Assembly: GCA_022829145.1 (NCBI GenBank)
Contig: CM040743.1
Span: 35,319,841-35,383,840 of the forward strand
Direction: 5' to 3'
Length of the DNA stretch: 64,000 nucleotides
Source: Albula goreensis
Taxonomy: Eukaryota; Chordata; Actinopteri; Albuliformes; Albulidae
Of this stretch, positions 34,641-48,250 are shown in pieces. How positions within the stretch are numbered: the first letter of the stretch is position 1; each line of letters opens with the position of its first letter. The notes beneath the pieces are model-generated. The model did no database searches and was not told the origin of the DNA. It was given only the letters and a program-made list of their open reading frames with translations. A program made the translations under genes and the position numbers.

Positions 34641-35120
34641 AGTCCTTAACTCGGGTTAAATGAGAAACAGTTCTAAAAGTGGATTAATGTGGTAACTTGT
34701 GTTTCTTCAACACCTTATCTCTTTAATATGAGACAGGGAAAGCTCCATTTAGCTTGACTGAAAATCTTCATGGACTCTCATGGATGGAAGAAAAATACAT
34801 TAGAGGGCTTATTGGCTGTATATCGCAATTTTACATCCTTAGATATTCTTGATGAGCTATCCTTGTCAGACTAACCATGTTGCAATGCTGAGCTGTTTAT
34901 AGTTTATAGAGGTGATAAGAGGGTGGGGGGTTTGAGGCAGAGGGTTGATGGGTAAATACACCGTTACATTTCTCATTTCCCAACAGTAACAGGACACAGT
35001 CACCTCTGAATAAATGGAGTTATATTTTTCATTTTCTTCCTATTTTTATGGCTGCCCCGTCCAAGGAGCAGGGGATTATAGTGGAACCATTCAGCCAGCC
35101 TTTTTGTCTGTAGCTAACAC
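34641..35120. other. Intergenic, no gene seen
   Basis: Nothing recognised. Confidence 0.4.
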
Positions 35121-35600
35121 ATCTGCTACTCGCCAATCCATAAATAACCACCCATAATAAAACTGGGATTTTTTTTTTCCTTGAGGTGAATTTCTTCTGA
35201 ATCACTGCTCTTCTAAAATAGCGGCCCCGCGATCACAACCCCCATGCGGCACGTGCACGTACCTAAGCATTCCCTCACCGTCTCGGGGAGCCATTCATGT
35301 TGAAATTAAAGACGACGGAGAAAGGGGGTTTGATTGTGACAAACTTTAATTGTAGCGGAGTTGCTAAATGACAGAACTCATTACTCTTGCTTTGTGTGCG
35401 TTTAATGCCAAGGATGCCTGCCTTCAGCGCCTTTCGCTAGCAGAGGGCTCATTGACTTCAAAGCTCAAATGACAGGCTCAATCAGCCCGCTCGAGAAAAT
35501 CTCACTTCCATGAAAACAATACGCCTGCTGTCAAAGTCTGTCACCTTCCACCACTGAATAGGAAAATTTATTTACATCAAGGTCAAAGTCTTGCTCTAAG
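35120..35600. promoter_or_regulatory. Candidate conserved non-coding element
   Basis: Complex sequence with GGCACGTGCACGT, CTTTAATTGTAGC, AAATGACAGAAC and AAATGACAGGCTCAATCAG (PBX/MEIS-like TGACAG cores), then TTTATTTACATCAAGGTCA (forkhead and nuclear receptor-like). No coding frame. Confidence 0.4.
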
Positions 35601-35869
35601 AATCTCATTTTGTTCCCCCCAGTACTAGTGGATAAGTAAACGTTTTAATTGTTTATTGGATCAATGAACAGGGATCAATAAATGAAGTGTGACAGTGCAT
35701 GACTTATGTTTGTACAGTGAATCAGTAAGTCACTGTGCAACTAAAATGTTTTTGAAAAGGCAAAGTACAAAGTGGTCCATGTCCTTTGCATGCATTTTGT
35801 GTGAAAAGCTAAAAAAAGTTTAATCAAAGACTGCTTGAAAGTAAGTCGAGGTCAGCAAGGTTTTATGTT

Positions 35870-36330
35870 AAGATTCTCGGTGGGAAGGAGTGAGTGGCCT
35901 CGGGGATAGATTTTTTAATCTGCTCGGATTCACAACCGGATCACGGAATAAACAGTCTCCCGGACCTTAAAGTTACAAAACCACGAGCGGCGCTCATAAC
36001 ATGCATCGGAATTTTCCGCTCGCTTTCCCTTCTCTCATGACCGAGGGGACAGACGCAGGGCGTTGAAATGAACGACAGCAAGAAACGAAAAGCAGGAAAC
36101 CTTTTCCAGCACCTGAGATGTGTCCCAGATGTGTTTTCCCCTCCCTTCACCCTCTCGATACCACGGATTCGCTCGTGCACACGTTGTACAATAATTTCTC
36201 TATTACATCTAGATCACTGCAATCTCACTCTGTTGCCATGTCATTTAAATGACAGTCAGAAGTGATTCCCCCAGTCCTCGCAATCCCAACCTAGTAAATC
36301 GTCCAAAACTAGTAACTAGTCCAGATCAGA
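35870..36330. promoter_or_regulatory. Candidate conserved non-coding element
   Basis: GC-balanced with scattered CpGs (CGAGCGGCGCTC near 35984, TTCCGCTCGC near 36013), then GTACAATAATTTC and CATTTAAATGACAGTC. Open frames on both strands here overlap and lack domains. Confidence 0.35.
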
Positions 36331-36599
36331 TTCCTGATCTTTGCAAAAATGGTACAGGGTATCCTTATGAAACTAAAACATCCTAGATTATTATTTAGGA
36401 TCCTATCATATTTAAAATCAGATGACACAATATAGCAAGTGGGTTTTTTTAAATATCCTCATGAAATCTTATGGTGCTGGCAGTGATTATACTAAAGAAA
36501 TCTTGTTTGAAGAAATATATGCAAAATGTAAAGTTGCATGATGCACTTATCTTGCAAAACATTGTTCCTTTCCTATTTCAAAGAAACCTTTAATAGGAG

Positions 36600-36890
36600 T
36601 GAACCTCGGTGCAAATGTCCGACGCACACAACAAACTGCTAATGACGTCTCAGCATTCTTTTCCTGCAGAACGCAGTGTACAGCCGAGCTCCTGACGCTC
36701 TGCGTGACAGGCTAGGTAAAACTCTGCGGGAGTGGGTGAGGGAACCTACGCTAATGCTGGCGAGTCGGCAGGCTCCTTTGATCCGCAGAATCATTGCGGA
36801 ACCATCGGACCTCATTAATTTGTATTTATTTACTGTCAGAACTCGCCCTAGTCTTCTCTCATCAGGATTTCATCTGACTTGATGAAGGAA
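36600..36890. promoter_or_regulatory. Candidate conserved non-coding element
   Basis: TAATGACGTCTCAGC (CRE-like), CTTTGATCCGCAGAATCATTG and CTCATTAATTTGTATTTATT. Balanced and repeat-free. Confidence 0.35.
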
Positions 36891-37162
36891 ACAAGGAACT
36901 GTTTTGCTCTGCTCAGGTTTATCTCAGCAGTCTCTCCTGTGTTGAAATTCAGGAAGTTATTTTACGTTTTTGTATCTGCACAGGGCCTCAACACATCCAT
37001 ACATCTGCTGCTTCCATACAACAACAAAAAACATGTAATTTCATGCTGAATTCTAATAGAGATAATTGGCATTGTCACAATGACTTTCAGCAATAACATT
37101 GTATCTTAATTAATAAACCTTTTCACACACTGTCTTTTCTTTTTAATATTTGATTATTATAT

Positions 37163-37184
37163 TGTGTGTGTGTTTGTGTGTGTG

Positions 37185-37266
<82 letters not shown>
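37163..37266. repeat. (TG)n microsatellite
   Basis: About 104 bp of TG, with two interruptions near the start and a pure run of about 80 bp. The His-Thr and Cys-Val open frames across it are artefacts of the repeat. Confidence 0.97.
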
Positions 37267-37268
<2 letters not shown>

Positions 37269-38150
37269 AGCATGTGTACATGTCTTTTCCAACAGTGAGA
37301 GGCTTAATCAAGAGCTTCAAATCCAAAGTTGTTTTGTCTGTAGGAGCAAAGGAATGCTTGCTGTGGTGAAGCTGTTAAAGTCTTGCATGCCAAATCCTTA
37401 TGACCCTGTCCCTGTTCTGTCACCACCTGCAGAAGGCAAGGGCTGCAGCCCTACTCTATAAGTATAGAACCACTGTTCTGCTCCTCATTCACTCTCTGAA
37501 GGCCTGCTTGAGTGACAGTTGCTGTATTGATGTTTCACCACTAGAGACACTAGAGGGGAAAAAGGCAGACAGTGAAAATGCAACCAGCAATTTCTGTTCA
37601 ATTTCTGTGGTCTTGCCAGGGGGATATAGCATTGGCAGAGTGTTAATCGACATCTCTGGTAGAATGTATCACTGAATAGTCCTTTTTCTGTGTATGTCAC
37701 CTTGCATATGCACACAGGATCAGGTCACAACAACATTTTTCACAGATGAATTCAGTGGCTGAATTAAGACATTTTTTAGGTGGCCCAAACAAACTCAGAC
37801 TGGACATCTCTGCACCATAACTTTTTCATGATGACAGAAAAAAAACTATATTTGAAGATATAAATGTGTTCAGTACAAGATCGATCAAACCATTACAGAA
37901 TGATTATGCTAAACACTGACTGCCTTTTTTAAAATCAGTCTTTCCCATTAATGTGTGTAGGCACACTTCTTTCATTCAAAAATACAGGGAAGTTGATCAT
38001 TTGGAAAAAGAGCGTTTACTAGTCACAGTACATCATTTTGAGGATTGTCTTAAGACTAGGCTAAGTAAAACTATGCCAAACGCAGAGGAAGCAGCCACAC
38101 TTTTGCCAGTGTCACTATTGATCAAATTAATCTAATGATGAATATGCTTC
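37267..38150. other. Intergenic, no gene seen
   Basis: Nothing recognised beyond chance open frames. Confidence 0.4.
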
Positions 38151-38159
38151 CATTTGAAG

Positions 38160-38480
38160 TTGTGTTCAGAGATGACAACTCTGCCTTTAAGGTCTGCTTT
38201 ATTACCCCTGGCGCTTTTCCCATTGATCAATAGAAAACTACCTCTCTCCCACTATCCATTAAAGTACCGAGGTCTGAAAGCTGACTGCAGCCTGTGGTTT
38301 TTACACTGCACTTTCTGTCATGGGTGGTGAAACTTAAAGGTGACAGGGAGTTTCGTTCTGAAGGTGAAGTGATACGTATTTAGGGCAGACTCTGAGAGCC
38401 AATCCGAGGTCTTCCTGTAAAAAAAATGTCTCAACCCATAAATCTGAAAGTTTATGGATCGGAAGACTCAAAAAATTTAA
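38160..38480. promoter_or_regulatory. Candidate conserved non-coding element
   Basis: CCCATTGATCAATAGAAAAC, CTATCCATTAAAG and CTGCAGCCTGTGGTTTTTA (RUNX-like core). Low repeat content. Confidence 0.25.
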
Positions 38481-38929
38481 TTATGAATCAAGGGTGCTGT
38501 GTGCGTATTCAGAACACCATACAGTAACATGAATACCAATGAGGAATGTCACTTCAGAGGGAAAATATAACTATTACAATAAATAATAAGTACAGTCATG
38601 TCTAGGAAATGTAAAATGGGCATACTGTGCTTCACAGGAAAGAAAAAGCAAGTACTGTACAAAATTGTAACTGTAAAATTCAAGGTGTGGCAATGTAAGT
38701 CCAGCCACAGCATGCATGCATGAACCATGTGGTATACATTGACCAATGGGCAAGCATAGACAGCCCCTGAAAGTTTCAGTCTACTCTCATCTTCAGTTTG
38801 CTGTTACACATCGCTTAAAATAGACGTGTTTTTCTTGAGCATTAGTCTCATTATTTAATAGCTACACCTCGTAGCTGGAAAAGTGTATTTACTTTTTTGA
38901 CTTTTTATGACTTCGTTGTTCGGTTTCAC

Positions 38930-39330
38930 CCACCTCTTCTCTGCTATCGACACATTCTCCTGTCTTTGGCTACTACCTTTGATCCATCCTGCTTCAGGCC
39001 CTTCATAAAAGCAGGGGTTCCTGTACAAAAAGGACCTTTCCCTCTAATTTTATCAGTGGAATTGAGAGTGATGGATGACATTGGGGAGGCCCTCAAAATA
39101 TTGGTTTTTCTGGCATTAAATCAGGCCCTCTCTGGTGGGACTCATTTCATTTGCTATATATCTTGGTACTGCACACAGAGATCAATTTTAGCCTCACGTT
39201 CAATGCAAGCACATTAATGAACGACGTGGAACACGAGCATTGTCATTGTCACCATGTGTTTCAGCTTCCCGCTATTGAAGGCCTTCCAAACCTATAACCA
39301 GAAATGTTGGCTTAACAGGAAAACAATTAC
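38930..39330. promoter_or_regulatory. Candidate conserved non-coding element
   Basis: Long complex stretch with CCCTTCATAAAAGCAGG, GGCATTAAATCAGGCC, CACATTAATGAACGACG and CATTGTCATTGTCACC (SOX-like). The plus frame at 38897-39217 (106 codons) has no start context or domain and I treat it as chance. Confidence 0.35.
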
Positions 39331-39849
39331 ATAAATTTGCCTCCCTTACCTTGAAAAACTCATTTCACAACCATCCTGTAATGTGAAAAAAACCCATCTG
39401 GTGGCAATTCAAAGGACATGTAGTCCCTTTCAGAAAATGGGAATCCTATTATGAATTTTATGAGAAACATTTGATTAAAGATTGAATTTCTCTGTTTATG
39501 TATTCTCATGTAAGTTCACTTCATTCCTTCATTCCACGCATACATTCCTTTAAAAACACTGTGGCCAATTCCCTATACAATATCAAGCAAAGATGGTGAG
39601 GTAAAAGAAGAGGAATAAAATCAGAAAAAATATATTTAAGCGAGTGAGTCAGTGTTCTGCAAAATACAATTCTCCTACCTCTAAAGACATTTGGTAAGAA
39701 AATGACAAGAAGCTGAAAAAGTTGTGCTGATTAACAGCAAAGTCCATCTTCAGGCTGAAATTTGGTTCTTTTCAAGAGCAGTACTGACTAAGTGCAATTC
39801 GTGTCAAAAGAGAAAGGCTCTTCCCCATAGCTGTAGCCTGCAGCAGAGG

Positions 39850-40190
39850 AGAATGATTGCTAAGGATCCACCTAAAAATCACCGGAGTATGTCTCGTGCT
39901 GAAATGTCCTTGGCAACATTCAAGTCCATGGCTCCATAAAATCCATGCAGCCTGTCAGCTCGCTCAGCGACACTAAAAATTCCTTTTTCACCAGTAGCAT
40001 TTATTAAATCACATAATGTACCGATAACAATGAAGACAGAACGCAGCTGGATGGATATTAAATAGCATTCCTTTCTCTTCTCCATCTCCCCAGCTAATCT
40101 GAGACCAAGCCCACAAGACTCGGAGGTGAAACTCTGCATATTAATATTATATAGTTCCATCTCAATCATTTCCTGATTCTGACATGAACA
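39850..40190. promoter_or_regulatory. Candidate conserved non-coding element
   Basis: AGCATTTATTAAATCACATA, CCGATAACAATGAAGAC (SOX-like), CAGCTGGATGGATATTAAAT, CAGCTAATCTGAG and GCATATTAATATTATATAG. Dense transcription-factor-like sites and no repeats. Confidence 0.4.
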
Positions 40191-41644
40191 TATCTCTGTA
40201 TTAACCAGAATTTCTGTGTTTTATGTTTATGCAGTCAGAATTTTGTCCATTGCAATGTATTGTATGGAAATGTGAAGGTATTTTTTTTTTTTGTGAGCAT
40301 AATTTGGACCCTTGCTTCCTTACTTTGGCATGTGTTTTTTTGACCATGCAAGCATGCATTTGAGAGCCAAAAAAGAAAGATCAGTGAAATTCCTATTCTG
40401 TTTGAATTGGTTTCCCGCTTAATAATCAGTTGCTGAAGCCCTCGTTACCTGTTCTAAATCAGAATCATCAAAGAGCACACGCGTGAGTAACAATACGTTC
40501 CAGAGAGGGGGGATATATTTAAACTTCCAAACCCTCAGAGGAAGTGGAATTAAAAGGGAAAGGCAGAAAGGCCCTTTACGCAGAAACACAGAGAACCCCG
40601 ATGAGTGAATATATACCTGTATTTATTGACCCCTGCTGCCTGCCCCCGCACCACGTCATGTCTGATGCCAGTAGAAAGCTTGTGTGTCACCATGTCCAAA
40701 CGCTGTGTCAGAAGGCAAGGTGACCTTGACCATGGAACGTTTTGCGTGCGCACTGCTCTGTAAGTGGGGGATCCCCGCTCGAGTATGTTTCTAACGTCAG
40801 CATTGCAGGCACGTTTGTGCTATGTTTACGAGGGTGTAATGAACTACCGCTGTGGGAGGCATAAATCCATAGCGCTGAGTAAAACACTAGACTCTGAGAT
40901 GCAAGGAGGCTTGTGAGGTTGTACAGTATAAACCAGTGGACCAATACCATGTCCCACACTAAAAGCACAAATCATCCCCAAAGCACACACAAGCCACAAT
41001 ATCACTAATATTTTTGAAGCTACTTATATCTCAAATGTATTTTTTTAGCTTCAGTTTTTACACCACAGTGCCCTTTGAACGGGGAATCGTATTGATAGGG
41101 ATACCCTCATATAGTCACCTTATTTCACCCCAAATGTGAAGTGCACTCATTGCATCTCCTTAAATGCAATTTGTGAGCAACAATTTTTGAACAGATTCCT
41201 CCCAGCATTTAGGTGGGTGGTGTGAAAATGTCTCATCAAAATTAGCTCATAGGCTGCTATAGCATTCCTGAAACCAAAACACCCCATCATTAACAAATCT
41301 CATCATTAACTTGCGCTACAATTTAATGCATATTTTATTTGTATATTTCAACATATACAAAATACAAAAGTTGTATTTCAGATGGATGTGAAGGATCTCT
41401 TACTATTTGAGAAGTGAACATGTAGAGTCTTTCCACATTAAATACATCCATATGAACCTGCCACTGAGGGGATTTTCTGACAAGCCTGTCACACTGTAAT
41501 CAGGTGTTCATTATAAACAAAATTAGTCTTTTGTTTTCCAACACCACTCAATAATTCATCAGTGAAATTAATGAATGGCTTCAACATGCCTCTGTATCAG
41601 CATGTGGTAAACCTAACCCTAGGAACCATGTGCAGAGCTTGAAA

Positions 41645-41706
41645 TATTATTATTATTATTATTAGTAGTAGTAGTAGTAGTAGTAGTAATAGTAGTAGTA
41701 GTAGTA
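41645..41706. repeat. (TAT)n/(TAG)n microsatellite
   Basis: TAT repeats pass into TAG repeats with one TAA interruption; a small ATG/TGA run follows at about 41773-41791. Confidence 0.95.
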
Positions 41707-42243
41707 TTTCTTATACAATTTTAGTATAGCCTTGCCTTATATTAGAAGTTCTTTATATATCTATATAAAGTTTATGATGATGATGATGATGTAACTGGAT
41801 TATTACTGTGGTGTTCACATGATTCTTTATTCCAGAATCTGGTATATCTACCTGCCTCCCATTCCTCTGAGTTTCCTCACCTGTTCTGTGCAATTGTATA
41901 AATATATTACACCTGATGACTGAAGGCTCTTTCAAAGCTTCTCTCATTCATACCTTCCAAGATTCAAGAATAAGAGAGCAAAGTGTGAGAATGGTTAACT
42001 CTACCACACATAGAGTTAACTGTACGCATGTACCAGGCTCAATGAAAAGATCAGTACCATTTAATGTCTTACTGCGAAATAGGCATTAATTAGTGACATA
42101 TCTCGGATGGTTTAATCTCCAGGGCTACGATGTCATCAGTAAGCTGAACGAATGCAGCATAGATATATCACCATACATCTGCAAAGTGTATTGTCTCTGG
42201 CACAATGCAAGATAAGATATAAACTTTAAAAAGGATTTTTTTG

Positions 42244-42302
42244 TTGCCTACACATTGAAAAAAAGATCCTTTTCTCTCCTGCCTGCACATTGAAAAAAAG
42301 AT
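42244..42302. repeat. Short direct repeat
   Basis: GCCT(A/G)CACATTGAAAAAAAGAT occurs twice, about 37 bp apart. Confidence 0.85.
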
Positions 42303-43479
42303 GCATTGCCTCTTTTATGACTCGGAAAATGAATTGCGGGGTGTAAGCATCTGTTTCAGGGGCAATGCTATTACGAGACTTAAGCCCATGTTGCAATGAA
42401 AATGAGACATCTGCCAAACCCATCAGGCTACACCTTAGAGGCACGCTCCCTCACCATACTGGAGGAGGAAACATTTTATATTGTGTATGTCTTAGAAACT
42501 TGCCAAAAACAGGTAGTCATAGAATGTTATTGTGCCCTGAGTTTTTGGATTTTTTTCAAGATGCTAGTTTTCTGTTCTCAGTTTTTTTGAGTTTGTCCAC
42601 ATTTTATCTACCCACATCACACATTGCGACGTGGTCACAGACCTTAGTAACTGTCACAGTGTGACAGACGCTTTACACCTTTCAATCAAAAGGTAGAAAC
42701 CTTGTCTCCTCTCATTTTAGGGGTTGCCCTTGTCAAATAAACTGTTTTATTTAAAAGTCACTCATTGACTCATGTCAGAAAACACGAACCATATTACGTA
42801 TATACACCATTAATAAGTCTCATCATGTCAACCGTCTGTCACATTTGTCAATTCCCCTAGTCTTCATTTTCTTTCAATAACTTCAAGCTTGTACAGTGTT
42901 CAAGCAAAATTGGTATTTTTGGAAAGATGACACCTCAAAGGATATGTTGTTGTGACATTGCATTGCATCATTCTCTTCAGAATTCACAAGGGAAACTATG
43001 AATAAAGACCAAAAAACAATAGCTTCGGGAAAAAAAAATACACATTTGAATTTTATATACAGCCATGGCCCCCTGTGTCAAAATAAAACTGTATTTAAAT
43101 ATACACACATGTATTACAACTCAAATATTCTATTGTGATTGTGTATTTTTACATGTCCTTAAATGTCCATATGTATAGTATAACAGCAAGTGTATACAGA
43201 CTATGATCACTGCAACAAACTGGAACATTTACATTGTAATATACGGAATAATCATGAACTTAAGGAAATATCAACAGGTAATATGAAAGAGATCCAAACA
43301 GTAAATTAGCAGGTCATTTCTCATAGTAAATCCTAACATATAACATCAGTTACTTAGAAACACCCCACAATTACCCATCAATTCAAGAAACTACCTTGTC
43401 GTTGTCACAAGTTTAGGTTGGTAATAGTCCATGTTTAAATGTACTTTCTGAGAATTAAGGTGACACTTTTCATCCGCCT

Positions 43480-43830
43480 GCCCAGTTCAGATTTTTATCC
43501 TGCTATGGAGGATGGACCTCATAGACTGGTATCAAATATGCGCCCTCCTAGCGCCAGATGTGCTTGGCACATAATTGGCCATACCATTGCATGGGGAAGG
43601 GGGAGACTTCAGTCACCAGGATGCCCACGTCTCATCACCCCCTTTTGGTCAGTGGGGCATCTGCAGTGTCTACACGGGTGACACGTGAAATAACGTCCTG
43701 TCTGTGCGAGCTTAATTGGTGGGCTATCGAGTGAAAAGAAGCAGCAGTTTGACATTGCATGTGCTAGGGGGAACAGTTATGGCTGACAGCGGTGTATTGA
43801 ATTGACAGAAGGGATATAGTCAAGGACAGT
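43480..43830. promoter_or_regulatory. Candidate conserved non-coding element
   Basis: Complex, CpG-containing sequence: GCGCCCTCCTAGCGCCAG (weak CTCF resemblance, near 43541), CATAATTGGCCATACCATTG, GCTTAATTGGTGGGC and CATTGCATGTGC. The 80-codon plus frame here has no domain. Confidence 0.35.
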
Positions 43831-44890
43831 TTCCAAATACAACTGGGTATTCCATGCTGGAAAATTAGAAGGGTCAAATGAATAAATCAATGAATCATAA
43901 AATCAATTAATCATGCCAGTTATGGAATCTTTAATTCACATACATTCAATAAGGATCTAGGCACCAGTGCCCCCGTATTTTGAATGGCACCCCTTTCCCT
44001 GTTCATGGTATGTTTTGTTGTGTGAGTAATTTAAATGGGACATGTAACTAAATGATTCATAGTCAAATACAATGTAAACGGCTTCAATGAGCATGTTTTC
44101 GGATTCCGTGGTTCACGGTCAAGTACATTCAAAGCAGTGGCAGATATGTTCCACTGCATCATTCAAAAAGAGTCCATCTATTCAAAACAATCATTTAAAA
44201 ATATTTCATCTCTGCAGATCCCATTGAACATCAAAGACAGGGATATGTGCGAATATGTATGTGCTGCTACAAGGTATTGTTGTCATTCAGAGTGTGCCTG
44301 AATTTTACATTTCTGGTGATTATTGAAGTCTTTAAATTCCAAGGCTATGAACCAATGCAATGCAGATGATTTCAGAGTTTCACAAACAATTATCAAATCC
44401 TTATTTTACTTCTAATTTGGTTAAATAAGCAATCATAATTTGATCACAGACTAACTGTTTGGGACTAATGAGCACCTATATGTCGTAGTAATGTAGGTAC
44501 ATATATCATATTCATAAGAGTAAGACCAAATTTTTAAAGAGTTATGGTCGACTTTCTTCTGCAGATGCTTTTTTTTTTCTTCTGCAGATGTAGCAGCCCA
44601 GGTCTCTCGCTCCTGGAACTGGTATGACTGTGCAGGTCTCAGGAAGTGAGCTTATTGTCTTTAGTGGATTCTGTGAACTCATAACTGTAAGTGTAGGTTT
44701 CTTTAACTCAGTCATTTTAATACTGAATAAAATGGAATGTTGAATAATGACAAAAATGTAAAACAAAACATGAACAAAGTACAGTCATTTTTGCATATTA
44801 TAATTTGTAATTTCATTGTAATTACAGCAGAAGATATTTGTGAGTATAAGATGACTCTTCTAAAAATAAATATAATTGTGCAAGAACTTA
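43831..44890. other. Intergenic, no gene seen
   Basis: AT-rich. A small duplication of TTCTTCTGCAGATG occurs at about 44555 and 44577. Confidence 0.4.
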
Positions 44891-45104
44891 CATTACATTC
44901 ATTTAGCTAATGTTTTTATCCAAAGCAATTTACAGTTGATTATGCTAGCCAAGGGCCAATCCCCCTGGAAGCAATGTGGGGTTAAGGGCCTTGCTCAAGG
45001 GCCCAACAGCAATGTTGTTCTTGCTGTGGCTGGACTGGGGCTTAAGTCACCAACCTCAAGGGTCACTGGCATGTACCTTAGCCACTAGACCACAGGCTTC
45101 CCCC
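44891..45104 (-). mobile_element. tRNA-derived SINE with L2-like tail
   Basis: On the minus strand the head reads GGGGGAAGCCTGTGGTCTAG then TGGCTAAGG, a polymerase III A box, followed by a B-box-like GAGGTTGGTGACTTAAGC. The 3' end reads TTGGATAAAAACATTAGC then AAATGAATG, the tail shared by many fish SINEs and L2-clade LINEs. A possible target duplication CTTACA flanks it (44887-44892 and 45104-45109). About 215 bp, and it looks nearly full length. Confidence 0.65.
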
Positions 45105-47640
45105 TTACAGAGAGAATATTTTCTGTAAGTGTTTAACTATCATAATTTTCGCAGCTTCATATGAATGTATTAACATAGGGTTCATATAACAGTAAGAAAA
45201 TGTAAGCTTTGTCTCCTAGGCCCAAAGAGGTGCAAATGTTGTTTATACTTCACAGATGCAAGAAACATTCCATACACAAATAAAACCACAGACAAGTACC
45301 AAGAGTACAAAATGGAGGTTTCATAAGTAGTGAATGTTAATGTTACATAATTGTCATTGTATTTCAGTTGCATTTGTCTGAAAATCTATATTGTGTCAGA
45401 AAATATACTCACTGGAGCTAGAGTCAAGCACAAATGTGAGACTCATTTGTTTGAGTAAAATTGTAGCCTTCATTAATGCAATTTTCCTTCAGGAGGTTAC
45501 AGACAATATAGAAAAGAAACAACAGTGAATGCACTGTATGTACTCCATTCCATAGAAATGCATTTGAATTGAGAGCAGATGTTCAACACATCTCTGTCTA
45601 TGGTAATAAATGTCCTTTGTACTTTACCAAACCAATATTTCAATATTAATAATAAAAAAAACCTTTTCAAGAGAAATCTTTTTTGGGGTTTTCCATCAAA
45701 AATACAAAGGAAATTCAATAATATAGAAAATAATAAGTAACACATATACTATGAGTATGGATAACAGCATGCAGTATTGGCTCCATTTTTTTCTGCCCAA
45801 TTATTTCTCTCTTTATCCAGTTTCATTCAGTATCTGTCTCATGCTTTGCCAAATGGAACCCACTTTTCGCCTTGTTATTTTGTTCCATTGTTTAGCTCTC
45901 TGTGTTGATGTATCGTTTATTAAGCTATTGGCAGTATGTATACGAAGGATAAAACAAGTGAATAAATATGAACTGAAAAATAAAAATAATAAATCTTTAT
46001 GGGTTTTGTGTTGATAGTTCCCAGGAAATTGTTGTATCTTTAGCATTTTTTTTTGTCTTACAGCAACTTTGAAGAAAATGACCTGGACTCTGCTAATAGC
46101 CACTGTGGTCAGTATGCATCAATATATTTCTGCACGACTGAATGGCACATCCTGTTATTGGATTGTTCCAGTAGTATAGACCGTTACCCACAGGCTCGAA
46201 TTGAATCCAGACCATTTCAGCCCTGAGTCTGGCCTGCTGCCCAGCAGTGTGACTCCTTATTGGCTGCACTGCTGAGAGAAGGAAGGGAGGGACCATGTTG
46301 GTAGAGATGTCATGTTGCATGTCTCTCTCCAGCGCCCCACGCTGGTCAGCTGGATGTCCACAGTCTGCACAGATGGCGCTACACATGAACTGGGTTCCTC
46401 TTGTTCATGTCTTTGTAGACCCATCTTGTTGATTGTGGTGCAAGACAAAACCAAAACTGACGTTGACATTGAATGGTTGTTTTTTCCCCTTGCACATACA
46501 AACAGCCATACGGAAGGAAACCTGCTGTGTCGTTGCATACTAGACTGTAATAGACAATACTTTATAGTGCTATTCTGCTGCTCATTAATACTGGGTGTAT
46601 GCCTGTGTCCACTCCATTTCTGTGACTATAAACTAAACAAATTAATATTCTTTTTGAATTTCCATCACACAGTTCAATTTTCACATGATAAATGAATCTT
46701 AATATAGCACATTATAATAATTACAGCATTCTTACAGATTCCATTAATCAAATTTAAATCAGCTAAATTTTGAACTGGAGATGTTTTGTATCATTTACAA
46801 TCTGTGCATTTGACTCTGTACATGTCTGTCTAGAATTCCATGAATAAAGTTTTGGATTGATTAAAGATTTGGATTTTCTTTTTTTCCAGAACATAGGACC
46901 TGCAACTATTGGCTAATAAGTACCTCTTTGCAGTGAGGGAGAACATATAATTAAATAATTTCGTTATTCACCATAAATGAAAGCTACCACCTTTTAGCTC
47001 TGAGGCTAGGCCTGCAATGAGTTCTCTTCCAGTTATCCAACAATGCTTCATCTAGGTTTACTTTTACAATAGCTACATTATTAGACATTAGTACTACACA
47101 GGAAATTAAGTCAACACTGTTAAATGCTATGTCATTAAGTAAAATGTTTGTTCCCAATTTTATGTGTCAGCTCATATGAACTGTTAGAGTTCAATTAAAG
47201 CTGGATATTCTACTGTGTTGCAGTTGTAATAGTCATAATAGCTAGAGATATGCAAAGAATTATTCATAATAATGTTAAATATTAAACTGGCTTGGGGGAA
47301 GAGAAAACAAAGGAGGACACAATATTTTTAAATGACCATCTGATCAAATTCTACTTTGTAGGAACAGGACTTAATTTACAAGCCTAGGGTTATGCAGTAG
47401 GAGAAAGTCTTTCAAGTGTATGCTGAAGAGCGATGTTCTTTGAATTCTAGCAAAGACATACAGCAAGAAGATCACCTGATGCTTCAAATAACTCATTATC
47501 TGCTCTTATACTAAACATGTACACTTGATTGTCACCCAATTTAGAATACAATTTTCCATTAAAATATCAAAACTACAACTTCAGATCACCTCCTACATTA
47601 ATTATTTAGAGTAATGTGAGAATACCACAGAAGGAGAATA
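45105..47640. other. Intergenic, no gene seen
   Basis: AT-rich. 46120-46400 is GC-richer and might be an old SINE (see rejected items). Overlapping frames on both strands (46093-46695) show no domain. Confidence 0.4.
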
Positions 47641-48250
47641 ACTCGGAACTTTGTGAGAGCCTATGTTGAAAGCTTGAAAGCTCTCTCGCACTTCTGATCT
47701 CATTCTGGCTTAACAACTCTTGCCATGCTGGGGCTCAAGGTGGCTCCCTATGCACTGTAACCTTTGCAAAAGTCCATTTCCTACTCCCACCCTTGGCGGC
47801 AGTTTGCGGTCGCACCAGGTGACGAGTTTCCATGTCAGATCATCGCGCAGGGCTGCTGGGGTGATCCACAGATGAACCGGTGCACCATGATCACAGGAGA
47901 GGAGTTAGTGAGACCCTGACGAAGGGGGGTGGCAGGCAGCGTGTCAAAATCAAGACAGGGCTCAGCCTCGGGGCTCTGCTCCCGGTGGGGCACAGGAAGC
48001 TGCGCCCCGGAATTCAGACCAGACTATAATTCGAAGAAACAGGTAAGAAAAACCCCCACAAGGATGACCCTACTCTCAACGCACACGCCGATTCCCCATT
48101 CCCCCTCCATCTGCAACCGGTGACATTTGCCATCTCGCCGACCAGGAACATGTCTTTGTTTAAAGGTCAAGAGAGTCATTTTCTTATAAAAATCTCATCA
48201 GACACAAATCCCACCTCCCCTTCCAAAGGTTGCTAAGGTTGGTTTAGCAC
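47640..48250. promoter_or_regulatory. Candidate conserved element or non-coding exon
   Basis: GC-richer complex DNA. A consensus plus-strand donor (AACAG then GTAAGA) ends a CpG-containing segment at 48042. No coding frame with a domain crosses it (a 64-codon frame reads through the donor). It could be an enhancer or an exon of a non-coding RNA. Confidence 0.25.

Larger units (their letters stand above)
40191..43470. other. Intergenic, mostly no feature
   Basis: 40420-40970 is complex and may hold another enhancer-like block (GAATTAAAAGGG, GATATATTTAAAC). The rest is AT-rich with the microsatellites listed separately. No gene recognised. Confidence 0.4.

Noticed and set aside
37123-37461. 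His-Thr and Cys-Val rich frames
   Set aside because: Direct translation of the TG microsatellite.
43535-43560. CTCF-like site
   Set aside because: GCGCCCTCCTAGCGCCAG matches only part of the CTCF consensus; not enough without a matrix score.
46120-46400. Possible old tRNA-derived SINE
   Set aside because: A weak B-box-like GGATTCAATTCGAGCC on the minus strand but no convincing A box, tail or target duplication.
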